Below are positions 34,626-44,273 of a stretch of DNA of 64,000 nt, piece after piece; positions within the stretch are counted from its first letter, which is position 1, and every line of letters begins with the position of its first letter. Source of the DNA: Leptospira sp. (lineage in GTDB: Bacteria > Spirochaetota > Leptospiria > Leptospirales > Leptospiraceae); the NCBI GenBank assembly GCA_027533185.1, contig JAPZTS010000006.1:1-64000 (forward strand). Reading direction: 5' to 3'. The translations under genes were made by a program, and so were the position numbers. Under the pieces are notes generated by a model, which saw only the letters and a program-made list of their open reading frames with translations, made no database searches and was not told the origin of the DNA.

Positions 34626-36155
34626 ATGAATGAAGAAGAAAAACAATCTACGGGAAGGATTCCGCAGACATTCGAATTCTTTCGAAGTTCTGTTTTAGAG
34701 TTAATTGTTTCCAATTCCAACTTAAGTGATTTGTTAGACTATTTAGTTTTAGGAATAGAGGCATTCAGCCCAGAAAACATCTGTTCAATTCTTTTAATCG
34801 AAAACCAAAAACTGGCACAGGGTTCCGCTCCAAATCTGCCCAATTCTTACAATGAAAAAATCTATGGAGTCCAGATTGGAGAGGGTCAAGGGTCTTGTGG
34901 AACGGCAGCTGCCATTGGAAAAAGAGTTATCGTTGAAGACATCCAAACACATCCGTATTGGCAAAAGTACAAGGAAATTGCGAAAGAAGCAGGCTTAGCC
35001 GCTTGCTGGTCTGAACCAATTTTTTCCTCTGAAAAAAAAGTAATCGGAACCTTTGCGATCTATCGCAGGGAAATCACATCTCCAACAAAAAGAGATATAG
35101 AAATCATCGAGTCTGCTGCAAATCTTGCTAGTATCGCAATTGAAAGGACTATATCCAGGCGACGTCTTGAGGAAAGTGAACTTCGGTTTCGAAATTTTTT
35201 TGAAAAAAATTCATCCGTGATGTTGCTTATAGAGCCTACCACTGGTCAGATCATTGATGCAAATATGACTGCTTGTAAGTATTATGAGTATACTAGAGAA
35301 GAAATCCTACAATTAAAAATTCAGAATATTAACATTTTACCAGAAGAGAAAATTACCGAGGAACGAAAGCTAGCTTCAGAAGAAAAAAGAAATTACTTCC
35401 AATTCCCGCATAAACTTGCATCTGGCGAAATCAGACAAGTAGAGGTTCATACTACGCCAATTGAAACAAATGGTCAAAAGGTACTTTTCTCTATCATTCA
35501 TGATATTACGGAACGAAAAATTGCAGAAGAAAAAGTTGCGACCCTATTGTCTGAAAAAGAGCTCATATTACGGGAAGTACATCATAGAATCAAAAATAAC
35601 ATGAGTGTTATGTACAATCTTTTGGAATTACAAACGGATGCGATATTAGATGAAAATGCGATCCGTATCTTAAAGGATGCAGCAAGTCGCATCAAAAGTA
35701 TGGCACTACTTTATGATAAGTTGTATCTTGGTCGTGATTTTCATGTACTTTCTTTAGATAAATACCTTCCGACACTTGCCGAAGAAATCCTATCGCATTT
35801 TCCGGGATCGGAAAAGATCGAATTGGTATGCAAAGTAGAACCAATCTCGCTAAGACAGGAACGACTCCAGCCTTTGGGAATAATTACTAATGAAATTTTG
35901 ACCAATACGATGAAATATGCGTTCTCTAAAGGAACGAATGGCAAAATACAAATCCAAGCATTCTCTGATGACAAAATTTTTACACTCATCATCGAAGACA
36001 ATGGCCGAGGAATTCCAAAAAAAGAAAATGGTTTTGAAAACGAAGGATTTGGATTAACTCTCGTTAGAATGCTTACAAAACAATTGAAAGGAAAATTAAA
36101 TATCGAAACCGGGACCGACAAAGGCACAAAATTCCATATCCAGTTTTTTCTCTAA
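34626..36155 (+). CDS. GAF-PAS sensor histidine kinase (HisKA_2 family)
   Basis: 509 residues, soluble. GAF domain about 20-175 (GEGQGSCGTAAAIGKRVIVEDIQTHPYW, WSEPIFSSEKKVIGTFAIY), PAS about 183-300 ending IHDITERKIAEEKV, then the phospho-acceptor region LREVHHRIKNNMSVMYNLLELQ (His319/His320), which is HisKA_2, and a HATPase domain with N-box NEILTNTMKYAF, DNGRGIP and GFGLTLV. These kinases often serve light, redox or stress circuits. There is no response regulator beside it, so its partner is elsewhere. It interrupts the aroA-cmk gene pair in the opposite orientation. Confidence 0.9.
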   Translation: MNEEEKQSTGRIPQTFEFFRSSVLELIVSNSNLSDLLDYLVLGIEAFSPENICSILLIENQKLAQGSAPNLPNSYNEKIYGVQIGEGQGSCGTAAAIGKRVIVEDIQTHPYWQKYKEIAKEAGLAACWSEPIFSSEKKVIGTFAIYRREITSPTKRDIEIIESAANLASIAIERTISRRRLEESELRFRNFFEKNSSVMLLIEPTTGQIIDANMTACKYYEYTREEILQLKIQNINILPEEKITEERKLASEEKRNYFQFPHKLASGEIRQVEVHTTPIETNGQKVLFSIIHDITERKIAEEKVATLLSEKELILREVHHRIKNNMSVMYNLLELQTDAILDENAIRILKDAASRIKSMALLYDKLYLGRDFHVLSLDKYLPTLAEEILSHFPGSEKIELVCKVEPISLRQERLQPLGIITNEILTNTMKYAFSKGTNGKIQIQAFSDDKIFTLIIEDNGRGIPKKENGFENEGFGLTLVRMLTKQLKGKLNIETGTDKGTKFHIQFFL

Positions 36156-36180
36156 CTTCCTTTCTTGTTCCTTTTATGCT

Positions 36181-37467
36181 TTAAGCAATGTCCTTTAAAA
36201 TTTCAAAAAAACCTGGAAAACTCGTATCCACCCAAGAAGTATCATCCATCGTGAGATTTAAATTGGTAAGTTTGGCGAGAATAGAAAAACTCATGGCGAT
36301 GCGATGGTCCATATAAGTTTCAATCTTCGATTGATGGATTTCAGAAACTTCATAAAACTCATATCCATCTTCAAATTCAATGACATCCACACCTAATTTT
36401 TGCAAGTTGGATACCATCGACTTGATTCTGTCAGATTCTTTTGCTCTAAGTTCTTTCGCGTGATCAATCCGAAAACCACCTTCTGAAAATAGACCTGCGA
36501 TCGTCAGAATCGGTATCTCATCAATTATGGAAGGAATTAAATCTTCAGAGATAGAAATACGTTTTAACTTGGATGGAAAAACCAACAAATCACCTATCTC
36601 TTCTCCACACTCCTTCCTTGGGTTCAAAACTTCAATCCTACCACCCATTTTTCTAAGTACGGTGAGAATCCCTATTCGAGAAGGATTGAGACCGATATTA
36701 TTGATTTGAATTGGCTCACCTTTTGCAAGTAAGGCGAATACAATAAAAAAAGCTGCACTGGAAAGGTCTCCTGGAACGATAAAACTTGTCCCTTTAAAAT
36801 CATAAGGTGGCTCAACAAAGAAATGAATTGGAGATTTGTGTACAATCCGTCCACCTAGGAACCGAATCATATTTTCCGTATGATCCCGTGACAATTCATC
36901 TTCTTCATATTCTAAGTACACATCTGATGCCATAGCTCCGAGGAGTAGGGCACTTTTGATTTGTGCAGATGCTATTGGACTTTTATAGGTAAAACTCTTG
37001 AGTTGACTTCCTTCCACTCGTAAAGGTGCTCTCCCATTTCCATTCACGGATGAGATCTTTCCTCCCATATGTGAAATTGGATCCATAATTCGAGCCATGG
37101 GACGTTTGCAAAGTGACTCATCACCGGTGAGTACAGCAATCCGATTGGGTAGTCCTGCGAGTAGACCTGCAGAAAGGCGAATTCCCGTTCCAGCATTTCC
37201 AAAATCCAACTCACCTTCTGGATTTTTCAAATTCTGCTTTCCTGGTGCCGAAACGAGATACTTCCCAGGTGCCAGTTTTTCAAAACCCACTCCCATTTTT
37301 GCAAAGCAGGCCATGGTTCTTAGCGGATCTTCACCCTCTAAAAAACCTTGGATTTGGGATTTCCCTTCCGAAAGTGCAGAAAATAGAACGGTTCTGTGCG
37401 AAATCGATTTGTCGCCAGGTACTGGGATCTCTTTTTTTGAAGGAATTGTGATTTGGGGCTCTAACAT
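36181..37467 (-). CDS. aroA: 3-phosphoshikimate 1-carboxyvinyltransferase
   Basis: 428 residues. [21 protein letters not shown] at the start, [31 protein letters not shown], and [11 protein letters not shown] near the C-terminus are EPSP-synthase motifs. GDKSISHR and RPMxRIMDP resemble the class II subgroup (Agrobacterium CP4, firmicutes) more than E. coli AroA. It makes EPSP from shikimate-3-phosphate and PEP. It is convergent with the histidine kinase (25-base gap) and divergent from the cNMP-like protein. Confidence 0.94.
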   Translation of the reverse strand: MLEPQITIPSKKEIPVPGDKSISHRTVLFSALSEGKSQIQGFLEGEDPLRTMACFAKMGVGFEKLAPGKYLVSAPGKQNLKNPEGELDFGNAGTGIRLSAGLLAGLPNRIAVLTGDESLCKRPMARIMDPISHMGGKISSVNGNGRAPLRVEGSQLKSFTYKSPIASAQIKSALLLGAMASDVYLEYEEDELSRDHTENMIRFLGGRIVHKSPIHFFVEPPYDFKGTSFIVPGDLSSAAFFIVFALLAKGEPIQINNIGLNPSRIGILTVLRKMGGRIEVLNPRKECGEEIGDLLVFPSKLKRISISEDLIPSIIDEIPILTIAGLFSEGGFRIDHAKELRAKESDRIKSMVSNLQKLGVDVIEFEDGYEFYEVSEIHQSKIETYMDHRIAMSFSILAKLTNLNLTMDDTSWVDTSFPGFFEILKDIA

Positions 37468-37553
37468 TACGGTTTTTTCTAAAAAGTATTTTGCAATTTG
37501 GCGATTCTTTAATAGGTTTTGTTGGAAACCTTAGATTCCCAATCGGAAAAAAG

Positions 37554-40091
37554 ATGCCTCTAGATACCACTAAAAATAACCAAAAGATCCAAGTCAATCC
37601 GGGTGAAGTCCTTTTCATCGCAGGGAAAACCGCCACTTCCCTAAACATCATCCACGAAGGATCTGTGAGAGTGGAAGCAAATCTGGGTGATACCAGTTTA
37701 ATACTCTACTCTTTGGAAGGTGCAAATCTTACGCCTGGCATCTTTGCTTTGTTAGAAGGTAGTGCCTATCCCTATACCATCCGGGCAAAAACCTCATGTT
37801 TGATCTCCACTTATGCTATGAATCAAACAAACGCAAAAAAAACTCTAACTTCTAAAATTTCCGTTGGGGTAATGGCTGTTAGAACCTTATTAAAAGAGAT
37901 TGGAGAACTTTATAAGAGAATTTTAGCTATCAAAGGTCTTTCTTCAAAAGTTACACAAACAATCGATAATTTAGGCGCTGTATACTATATTTTAAATCCA
38001 GCCATATTCCCTGACATCCAACCAGGCGGTTTAATTACAAGAGACGAGAACATAATAGATCCCGTTATGCGAGCTATTCGAAATAACCTTGCAGGGTTCC
38101 AGGAGCATGGGGGTATATTGCCCGATAAACCAAATATTGGCTTCCTTGAGGACGATCATGGCGAATTCTTTGAAAAAGATTATGCAGAAACTGTTGAGTG
38201 GAACGATGCAGAATTTCATTTCATTCGAAAGATTTTAGCGGTGAATCCAAAAATTTCGCAGGCTTTATTTGAAGCAGATCCAAGTTTGCTTCAAAGTGCC
38301 TCTGAAAGTTATGTTAAGACATATCGCGAGTTATTTGAAATTTTACAAAAAGAAACCTACGATCTATCAGAAGAATTTTTAATGCTCTTCAATGGTGAAA
38401 ACTCGCTTATAGAAAAGTTTAATTTAACTCTTGATCTATTTAGTACTGGTTACTCGACAATACCATCTACTACTTTACTTCCAATTTCAGAATGGGCTCT
38501 CAAAAAATCATTGATGCTGCTTGAAGAATACAAACAGATCTTTGGATCCCAGTTTGCGAATGTGGGTAACTCCCTTGATAAATTGGAATCCAAACAAAAC
38601 GAACTTTCAAAAAAATATGCACATGAGCTTTCTGCGAAAAAAGATTCTGATGCTATCATTGCAGCGGGAGGAGATAGCATCAAAGCGGGAATCGACACAG
38701 CCGCGCTAAAAGTAGAACTTCTCAATTCAGCAAGTCAAATTCTCAATTATGCCCAAGCAGACCCTGATGCGGTGAAAGAGTTTTCCACTCTTATGGTAAA
38801 ACTCAAATCGTTCAAAAACCCACTAGATCCAGAGCCCGAAAATCGAAAAATTCGTAGAACGATTGCAAAAACCTATTGGGATGTTTACAAAAAGTCCTTT
38901 GAAAAATGGCTCAGGGATGGAAAGAAAGCACCGAAAGCCGTTGAACTAATGTTACGCTATGGTTTTTTTGATGAATCTCTTCTAGATGAGGGTCACATAG
39001 TCGAGCTAACAAGTAGACTATACCAGCCAGGTGGAAATCCAAGTGCACCTATCCACCACGGAACAGATTGGTTAGAAAAGATATATAGTCGCTCCATTCC
39101 AACATCCGTGGACGAACTCGGACAAACTTTCTTTGAAAAGTTAAAATTGGATTTAAAAGACTCTGCAATCAAGTCTGATAAAGATATTCCACCAGATTAT
39201 GACACAGGAGAAGCGAGGCTTGGATACGAAATTTCCGCGATGTATGAACCGAATGTCCGACTCACATCAGGAAATATTGCCAGTCACTTCCCTATTCTTA
39301 CAAGATATCATATAACTTTACCGCTGGATAAATGTTTTGTTTCAAAGGATGATGTTGAAAAAGCGCTCCAATACATTTTAAGTATTGATTACACTGCATT
39401 CAATCGAGAGGTTCTTTACCGAAATGAGGAAATCGGGATTAAAAACGAATTCATTCAAAGATCAGTCATCCCAGATTTTATTTTAGTGCCATCCATTGGT
39501 CCTAAAATTATGATGTGGCAAGATCTTTCCATCTTCAGAGGCAGTGGATCAAAAGAGTCTAGAGGGAGAATCTGTATCCCTCATTTTGTAACGGGTGACC
39601 TAAAAACTTTTATGTTAGAGGCAATCGCTGCCTTCCGTTGGGAACTTTGCAAAAATATTCTAGGTCCCGATTGGAACAACGTAGGAATTCCATCTATAAC
39701 AGCAGATTACACAGATTATGTGCAATTTTACAAAAAAAGTAAGGACCTATCGCCTGAACTTAAAGAAAAGATTACAGCCGAGTTCAAACGATTCCGCACT
39801 GATAGAGATAAATTTGCATACGATTATGCAATGTGGATACGTTACGAGTCAGAAGGTGTGCAGAGAGTCAACCGTGTGGTACGTTCTATATTTTATCGAC
39901 ATATTCCGTTCCACAAAACCATAAGGGAAAAAGTTTCTGCCCAACCGGCATTTACCGAACTGCACAACAGGTTCAAGAATATTCGAACTAGACAGCACAA
40001 AGAACACGAGAACAAATACAAAAAATACATGGATGCAAGTGGCAATCTGCCAAAAGAACTCTATGAAAATCTGATTTTCTACGAAGTGTAA
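37554..40091 (+). CDS. Large protein with a degenerate cyclic-nucleotide-binding domain
   Basis: 845 residues from ATG 37554 (GGAAAAAAG ahead of it; the TTG at 37491 is rejected). Residues 10-110 fit a cNMP-binding beta-roll ([51 protein letters not shown]), but the phosphate-binding cassette (FGExALx...RSA) is not intact: the RS/A pair is replaced by YPYT. The remaining 730 residues, helical and without membrane segments, include a central charged region (350-450) and no motif known to me. Nothing points to DNA binding. It may sense another ligand. It is divergent from aroA with an 86-base shared control region and ends at a bidirectional terminator. Confidence 0.75.
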   Translation: MPLDTTKNNQKIQVNPGEVLFIAGKTATSLNIIHEGSVRVEANLGDTSLILYSLEGANLTPGIFALLEGSAYPYTIRAKTSCLISTYAMNQTNAKKTLTSKISVGVMAVRTLLKEIGELYKRILAIKGLSSKVTQTIDNLGAVYYILNPAIFPDIQPGGLITRDENIIDPVMRAIRNNLAGFQEHGGILPDKPNIGFLEDDHGEFFEKDYAETVEWNDAEFHFIRKILAVNPKISQALFEADPSLLQSASESYVKTYRELFEILQKETYDLSEEFLMLFNGENSLIEKFNLTLDLFSTGYSTIPSTTLLPISEWALKKSLMLLEEYKQIFGSQFANVGNSLDKLESKQNELSKKYAHELSAKKDSDAIIAAGGDSIKAGIDTAALKVELLNSASQILNYAQADPDAVKEFSTLMVKLKSFKNPLDPEPENRKIRRTIAKTYWDVYKKSFEKWLRDGKKAPKAVELMLRYGFFDESLLDEGHIVELTSRLYQPGGNPSAPIHHGTDWLEKIYSRSIPTSVDELGQTFFEKLKLDLKDSAIKSDKDIPPDYDTGEARLGYEISAMYEPNVRLTSGNIASHFPILTRYHITLPLDKCFVSKDDVEKALQYILSIDYTAFNREVLYRNEEIGIKNEFIQRSVIPDFILVPSIGPKIMMWQDLSIFRGSGSKESRGRICIPHFVTGDLKTFMLEAIAAFRWELCKNILGPDWNNVGIPSITADYTDYVQFYKKSKDLSPELKEKITAEFKRFRTDRDKFAYDYAMWIRYESEGVQRVNRVVRSIFYRHIPFHKTIREKVSAQPAFTELHNRFKNIRTRQHKEHENKYKKYMDASGNLPKELYENLIFYEV

Positions 40092-40114
40092 ATCGATATT
40101 TATTTGGAAAGAAA

Positions 40115-40142
40115 CCTGACCTTAGGCATTTCTAAGGTTAGG
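40115..40142. terminator. Hairpin terminator, likely bidirectional
   Basis: CCTGACCTTAG (40115-40125) and CTAAGGTTAGG (40132-40142), 11 pairs with one G-U, loop GCATTT. It separates two converging genes. The - strand side has TTTCTTT after the stem, so it serves the 40171 gene best; the + side lacks a T-run. Confidence 0.75.
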
Positions 40143-40170
40143 AGCATTACGGCTGGGATGGAATAGTCCT

Positions 40171-40857
40171 CTATACCTCTTCTACAAAATAAGGTCTGGT
40201 ATATTCGCGAACAATTTCTACAACAAATCGTCCCCAAGATTTGGGATCTTCTTGGGAGATATTCACTTGTTTTATTTTTGGAAAGTATGCACTCGGTTTG
40301 AATACCGAGTGGGTTAGCTCAAGAGCTCTTAGATAATTGTCTAGGCGTTTGACTTTAACAAAATTGATGATTTCATTTTGGATCTTTTCTTTTGGGAGAA
40401 ATCCAACGATAATCATCCTAGGGAAGAGGTTTTTCTTCAAAAGTTCAATAAAGTCTTCGAAACTATCGACTCGATCTATAAACCCTTCGTAGGCACCGCC
40501 TCCCAAATTCATAATCTGAGTTACAATATCCATGGAAAATGAAACACCCTCCATAGTTGACATATCAGAAATGATGACAAGGCCCTCATCCGGCTGGAAT
40601 ACCTTAAAGGAATCTCCACCTTTAAAATGTCGTCTTAGGAGTTTTGCAGCAGATACGTCGATCTCTTGCGCCTTAGCGATTAGAATCTTCCCCTGTGGGT
40701 CGAGAATCGGGTCACGGGTGATCAAATACCGCTTCTTTACCGCGTTTTGGTTCATAACGCGAAACGCCTTTACCTTTTCCTCAATTTCGTCTAGTGTTGA
40801 ATAGCCGATTTTGAGTACATTTTCCCGTTTTCGTTTCCCGATATCTGTTTCTTCCAT
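40171..40857 (-). CDS. Hypothetical cytosolic protein
   Basis: 228 residues, no signal or helix. N-terminal part with [35 protein letters not shown], a pattern of a stated quantity and default marker seen in some regulatory N-terminal domains, then [39 protein letters not shown] and [27 protein letters not shown], an alpha/beta layout faintly like a receiver. Conserved phospho-acceptor residues are not evident. Single gene, own terminator at 40115. No function can be named. Confidence 0.65.
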   Translation of the reverse strand: MEETDIGKRKRENVLKIGYSTLDEIEEKVKAFRVMNQNAVKKRYLITRDPILDPQGKILIAKAQEIDVSAAKLLRRHFKGGDSFKVFQPDEGLVIISDMSTMEGVSFSMDIVTQIMNLGGGAYEGFIDRVDSFEDFIELLKKNLFPRMIIVGFLPKEKIQNEIINFVKVKRLDNYLRALELTHSVFKPSAYFPKIKQVNISQEDPKSWGRFVVEIVREYTRPYFVEEV

Positions 40858-40939
40858 GAAAGCTTGGGGCCTTTATCTCTCTTTGCTTATCCTATGGCTT
40901 TTAGCACAATGTATAGCAAATTTTGTCTAATTGGATAGG

Positions 40940-41344
40940 ATGCGTATTAAATTTTCAAAGTTTTTCATTCTTTTGTCATTCATCGGTTGTTCATCGATCG
41001 ACTTCATTCCAGAACCAGAATATACCCGTTACCATTCGAGGTACCAAAAAAAAGATTGGGAGGAAATCGAAATTCTGAGGGAAAGACCCACAAAACCTTT
41101 CCAAATTTTGGGTGATATTGTAATTCGAAACCCAGAAGGACTTCCATTTTCGGATTTCGTCCCTAGCATCAAAAAGGATTTGTTTGAGAGGAAATTGGAT
41201 GGAGTTTGGATGGTAGAAAAAAGAACTTCGGTCGTAGACAACATGTCAGTACACACAATGGATTCAAGGGGTAGATCTACAAATACCTATGAATCAAGAT
41301 CGACTGTTCCCGTATGGAAAGGATTTGCGTTTCGCTATAAGTAA
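40940..41344 (+). CDS. Small putative lipoprotein
   Basis: 134 residues from ATG 40940; an in-frame TTG nine bases earlier is possible. Signal with lipobox SFIG-C near residue 17. Mature part charged, with RPFKPFQILGDIVI-like sequence (TKPFQILGDIVIRNPEG) and FVPSIKKDLFERKLDGVWMVEKR, resembling small exported proteins that tail off the PilZ or BamE size class but with no clear match. The next gene starts two bases after its stop, so the pair is an operon. Confidence 0.65.
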   Translation: MRIKFSKFFILLSFIGCSSIDFIPEPEYTRYHSRYQKKDWEEIEILRERPTKPFQILGDIVIRNPEGLPFSDFVPSIKKDLFERKLDGVWMVEKRTSVVDNMSVHTMDSRGRSTNTYESRSTVPVWKGFAFRYK

Positions 41345-41346
41345 TT

Positions 41347-41841
41347 ATGACTAGAATTTTTGATTCTGAAATCTATATCGATAAACATGACAAATGGATC
41401 TTTCGGGGTAATGAAATCACAAAAGAAGAGATCCTGCTTTATTTTAGATCCAATTTGGTTTCCAATGATAAAGGAGTTTATATTTACAATACTTTCGGAA
41501 CCTTGAGTGAACATGGATACGTTCAAATCTATGGATTCCCATGTCATATACTACACGTGGAATGGAAAGAGGAACAACTGGTTTTTTTTACCGATGATGG
41601 GAAGGAACTTCCTTTTGGAGTTTTGGAAATCTATGAATCAGATGCATTTGGAATTATTGCAATGGATCCATCCCAAGAGAAAATTAAGTATCGTTTTAAC
41701 TGGAATGCTGCAAAAGATTTGTCCAAATTTTTAATTGAAGATGAAATGGACATTTATCTAGAGTTAAATGGTGCAAAGATTTCGATCCCAAAATGGGAAG
41801 GAGAGATAACAGTCCCGCTTCCCGTGAATTTTGAGAGTTAA
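41347..41841 (+). CDS. DUF1285-like protein
   Basis: 164 residues, no signal peptide. EIYIDKHDKWIFRGNEITKEEILLYFRSNLVSNDKGVYIYNTFG matches the order of DUF1285 proteins (DGxWxYxGxPIxRxxLVxLFAxxLxxDxDGxYxLxTP), followed by GYVQIYGFPCHILHVEW. Function of that family is not known to me. It ends four bases into the convergent TPR gene. Assignment moderate. Confidence 0.6.
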   Translation: MTRIFDSEIYIDKHDKWIFRGNEITKEEILLYFRSNLVSNDKGVYIYNTFGTLSEHGYVQIYGFPCHILHVEWKEEQLVFFTDDGKELPFGVLEIYESDAFGIIAMDPSQEKIKYRFNWNAAKDLSKFLIEDEMDIYLELNGAKISIPKWEGEITVPLPVNFES

Positions 41842-42320
41842 CTCGATGGTGCTTCGTCCGACTTTAATTCTTCCCATAGAAGGTTTGCTTCTAAAAAATC
41901 TTTTTTTAGACTCAATGCTTTGTGGAGATATTGGAGCGAACGCTCTGGACGGTTCCAAAGTTTATAGAGAGTTGCAAGATTGAAATAAGAAATATGTGGT
42001 GCATCGTTTTTTGCGCAGCGAATTGATTTTTTTAACCAATATACGGCTTCTTTATCCTTACCCATTCGAAGTAACAAAACTCCAATCTCATTACAAGGAT
42101 TACCATACTCATGATTGAGGGTTACAGACTTGTAGTAGGAATTCAGTGCATCGTTTGGTTTTCCTTGTGCATTTTGAACAAGTCCCAAATAGAAGTAACC
42201 ATCTTCTGATTCTTCTAATTCTAAAAAACTTCTTAGCTGAAATTCGGCTCGGTCGAAATCGCCGATTCTAAATAACTCTTTTGCTAGTTCGAAAGAAATG
42301 CTTTGATCTGCTGTGGACAA
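41838..42320 (-). CDS. TPR-repeat protein, cytosolic
   Basis: 160 residues. Start TTG 42320 with GGTAGGGA five bases ahead. Four TPR units (FELAKELFRIGDFDRAEFQLRSFLEL, GYFYLGLVQNAQGKPNDALNSYYKSV, NEIGVLLLRMGKDKEAVYWLKKSI, YFNLATLYKLWNRPERSLQYLHKAL). No signal peptide. Probably a protein-interaction adaptor. It follows dxs after 56 bases. Confidence 0.75.
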   Translation of the reverse strand: MSTADQSISFELAKELFRIGDFDRAEFQLRSFLELEESEDGYFYLGLVQNAQGKPNDALNSYYKSVTLNHEYGNPCNEIGVLLLRMGKDKEAVYWLKKSIRCAKNDAPHISYFNLATLYKLWNRPERSLQYLHKALSLKKDFLEANLLWEELKSDEAPSS

Positions 42321-42376
42321 AAAAATCCCTACCTATTTTATTCTATTTTCGGAAGGTAGAAATTTCTCCTTGAAAA

Positions 42377-44266
42377 CTAATTTTGATACAGCTGATTTAT
42401 TTCTTCCGAAATTCCCTCTGCATCTAACTGGTAATGAGCCAATATCTGATTCCTTTCTCCGTGGTGGATGGGCTCCGAAGGAAGTGCGAAAGTTTTTAGG
42501 AATTTGTTTAATAATTTTGGTGGAATTTCATTCAGTAAAAAACCAGAGGCGCCAGCATGGATATAACTCTCATCCAAGATAGCAAAACGTTCCGTTGCCT
42601 CGATGGCTCGAACTAGCAAGTCTTTGTCTAAGGGCCGTAACCAAAAAAGATCAAGCAAAAATACGGAAATCCCCTTTTCTTCCAGTAGCTTCGTAACCTG
42701 CTTTGCTATCGGTAGCATGAAACCAATGGAAACAAGTAAAACCTGCTTTCCTTCCTGCACCACCCTTCCTTTACCTTTTGATATTGAATTTGGAGAATCG
42801 AAATTCAATTCAGAAAGATTTCCGGTATCTTTTGGGAATCGAATCGCTATCGGATGCTCTTCATAGGAATGTAAAAAGTGTAAGGAATCAATGATATCCT
42901 GAGCCGAACTTGGAACAATGATATCCATGTTGGGAAGCCCTGCAAGATATCCAAGATCCGACAGTCCTTGGTGGGTTTCGCCATCTGGTCCAACAATTCC
43001 TGCCCTATCGATTACAAATCGTACGGGTAGATTCATAAGTGAGACGTCTTCGACGAGTTGGTCCATACCCCGCGTTAAAAAAGTGGAATAAATACACATA
43101 TAAGGGATTACTCCCCCATTGGTCATTGCGCCAGCAAAGGCGACTGAGTGCTGTTCTGCGATACCAACGTCAAACGTATGTTTTGGATAAGCTTCTTGAT
43201 ACTCACGAAGTCCACTCCCTTCTATCATTGCTGGTGTAATGACCGCTATCCGAGGGTCTTTTTTGGTAAGGTCCATCAGAGTTTTGCCAACAATTTTCGA
43301 GAGACCAATTTTATTAGAGTCACTCGAAGCCATCTTACCATCTTCTTTGTTGAACGGGGTCACACCATGGTATTTAATGGGATCAGCTTCCGCAGGTTTA
43401 TAACCTTTCCCTTTCTGAGTGAGTACGTGAAGTAGGATAGGTCCTTTTATATGCGAAAGATTTTTTAACATACTTACTACTCTTTCCACATCGTGGCCGT
43501 CAATAGGTCCGAAGTATGTAAATCCCAAGTCTTCGAAAAGACCACCGGGTCTAAGCATAAAGTGTTTGAACGAAGATTCCATGTTATGCGCCATAGTTTC
43601 TAGCGCTGGTCCAATGAGTGGGATCCACTTTAAAAATCTATATACTAACGCCTTCCCTTTGTTGTAAATCTGAGAAGAAATAATCTTATTCAAATAATTC
43701 GAAATAGAACCAACGTTCTTTGAGATCGACATATAATTGTCATTTAGAATCACGATCATGTTAGGTTTTACATGACCACCATGGTTCATGGCTTCGAGTG
43801 CCATTCCTGTTGCAATGGAGGCATCGCCTATAACAGCAACTACCTTATAGTCCTGTCCAATCAAATCTCTGGCACAAGCTTCACCGAGAGCTTGCGAAAT
43901 TGAAGTCCCCGCATGACCCGTGTTATATAGATCAAATTTAGATTCTTCGCGTTTTGGGAAACCAGAAAGACCACCCCATTTTCGAACTGTAGGGAGCTCT
44001 TTCTTTCGCCCCGTAAGAATTTTGTGCGGATAGGTCTGATGACCAACATCCCAAATCAGACGGTCGGCTGGGGTTTCGAAGACGTAATGGAGAGCAACGG
44101 TCAGCTCAACGACACCCAGGTTACTTGCAAAATGACCGCCCACATGGGCGAGGGTGTCGATGATGTACTCCCTAAGGTCTCTGCAGACCATAGGGAGTTC
44201 CGCTTCCTTTAGCTTTCTTAGGTCTTCCGGAAATTGGATTTTGTCGAGGTATGGATATGATGGCAT
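42377..44266 (-). CDS. dxs: 1-deoxy-D-xylulose-5-phosphate synthase
   Basis: 629 residues. Thiamine-diphosphate motif GDASIATGMALEAMNHGG...LNDN, VGHQTYPHKILTGRK at the start, and the transketolase pyrimidine domain FDVGIAEQHSVAFAGAM, IDRAGIVGPDGETHQGLSDLGYL. It condenses pyruvate and glyceraldehyde-3-phosphate, the first step of the MEP isoprenoid route; dxr is at 52436 and uppS at 54525. Begins 7 bases after the cyclase gene, so it may share its transcript. Confidence 0.96.
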   Translation of the reverse strand: MPSYPYLDKIQFPEDLRKLKEAELPMVCRDLREYIIDTLAHVGGHFASNLGVVELTVALHYVFETPADRLIWDVGHQTYPHKILTGRKKELPTVRKWGGLSGFPKREESKFDLYNTGHAGTSISQALGEACARDLIGQDYKVVAVIGDASIATGMALEAMNHGGHVKPNMIVILNDNYMSISKNVGSISNYLNKIISSQIYNKGKALVYRFLKWIPLIGPALETMAHNMESSFKHFMLRPGGLFEDLGFTYFGPIDGHDVERVVSMLKNLSHIKGPILLHVLTQKGKGYKPAEADPIKYHGVTPFNKEDGKMASSDSNKIGLSKIVGKTLMDLTKKDPRIAVITPAMIEGSGLREYQEAYPKHTFDVGIAEQHSVAFAGAMTNGGVIPYMCIYSTFLTRGMDQLVEDVSLMNLPVRFVIDRAGIVGPDGETHQGLSDLGYLAGLPNMDIIVPSSAQDIIDSLHFLHSYEEHPIAIRFPKDTGNLSELNFDSPNSISKGKGRVVQEGKQVLLVSIGFMLPIAKQVTKLLEEKGISVFLLDLFWLRPLDKDLLVRAIEATERFAILDESYIHAGASGFLLNEIPPKLLNKFLKTFALPSEPIHHGERNQILAHYQLDAEGISEEINQLYQN

Positions 44267-44273
44267 GGAAACT

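Noticed and set aside
37491..37553. TTG start at 37491 for the cNMP-like protein
   Set aside because: No ribosome site there; ATG 37554 has GGAAAA ahead of it and starts just before the recognisable domain.
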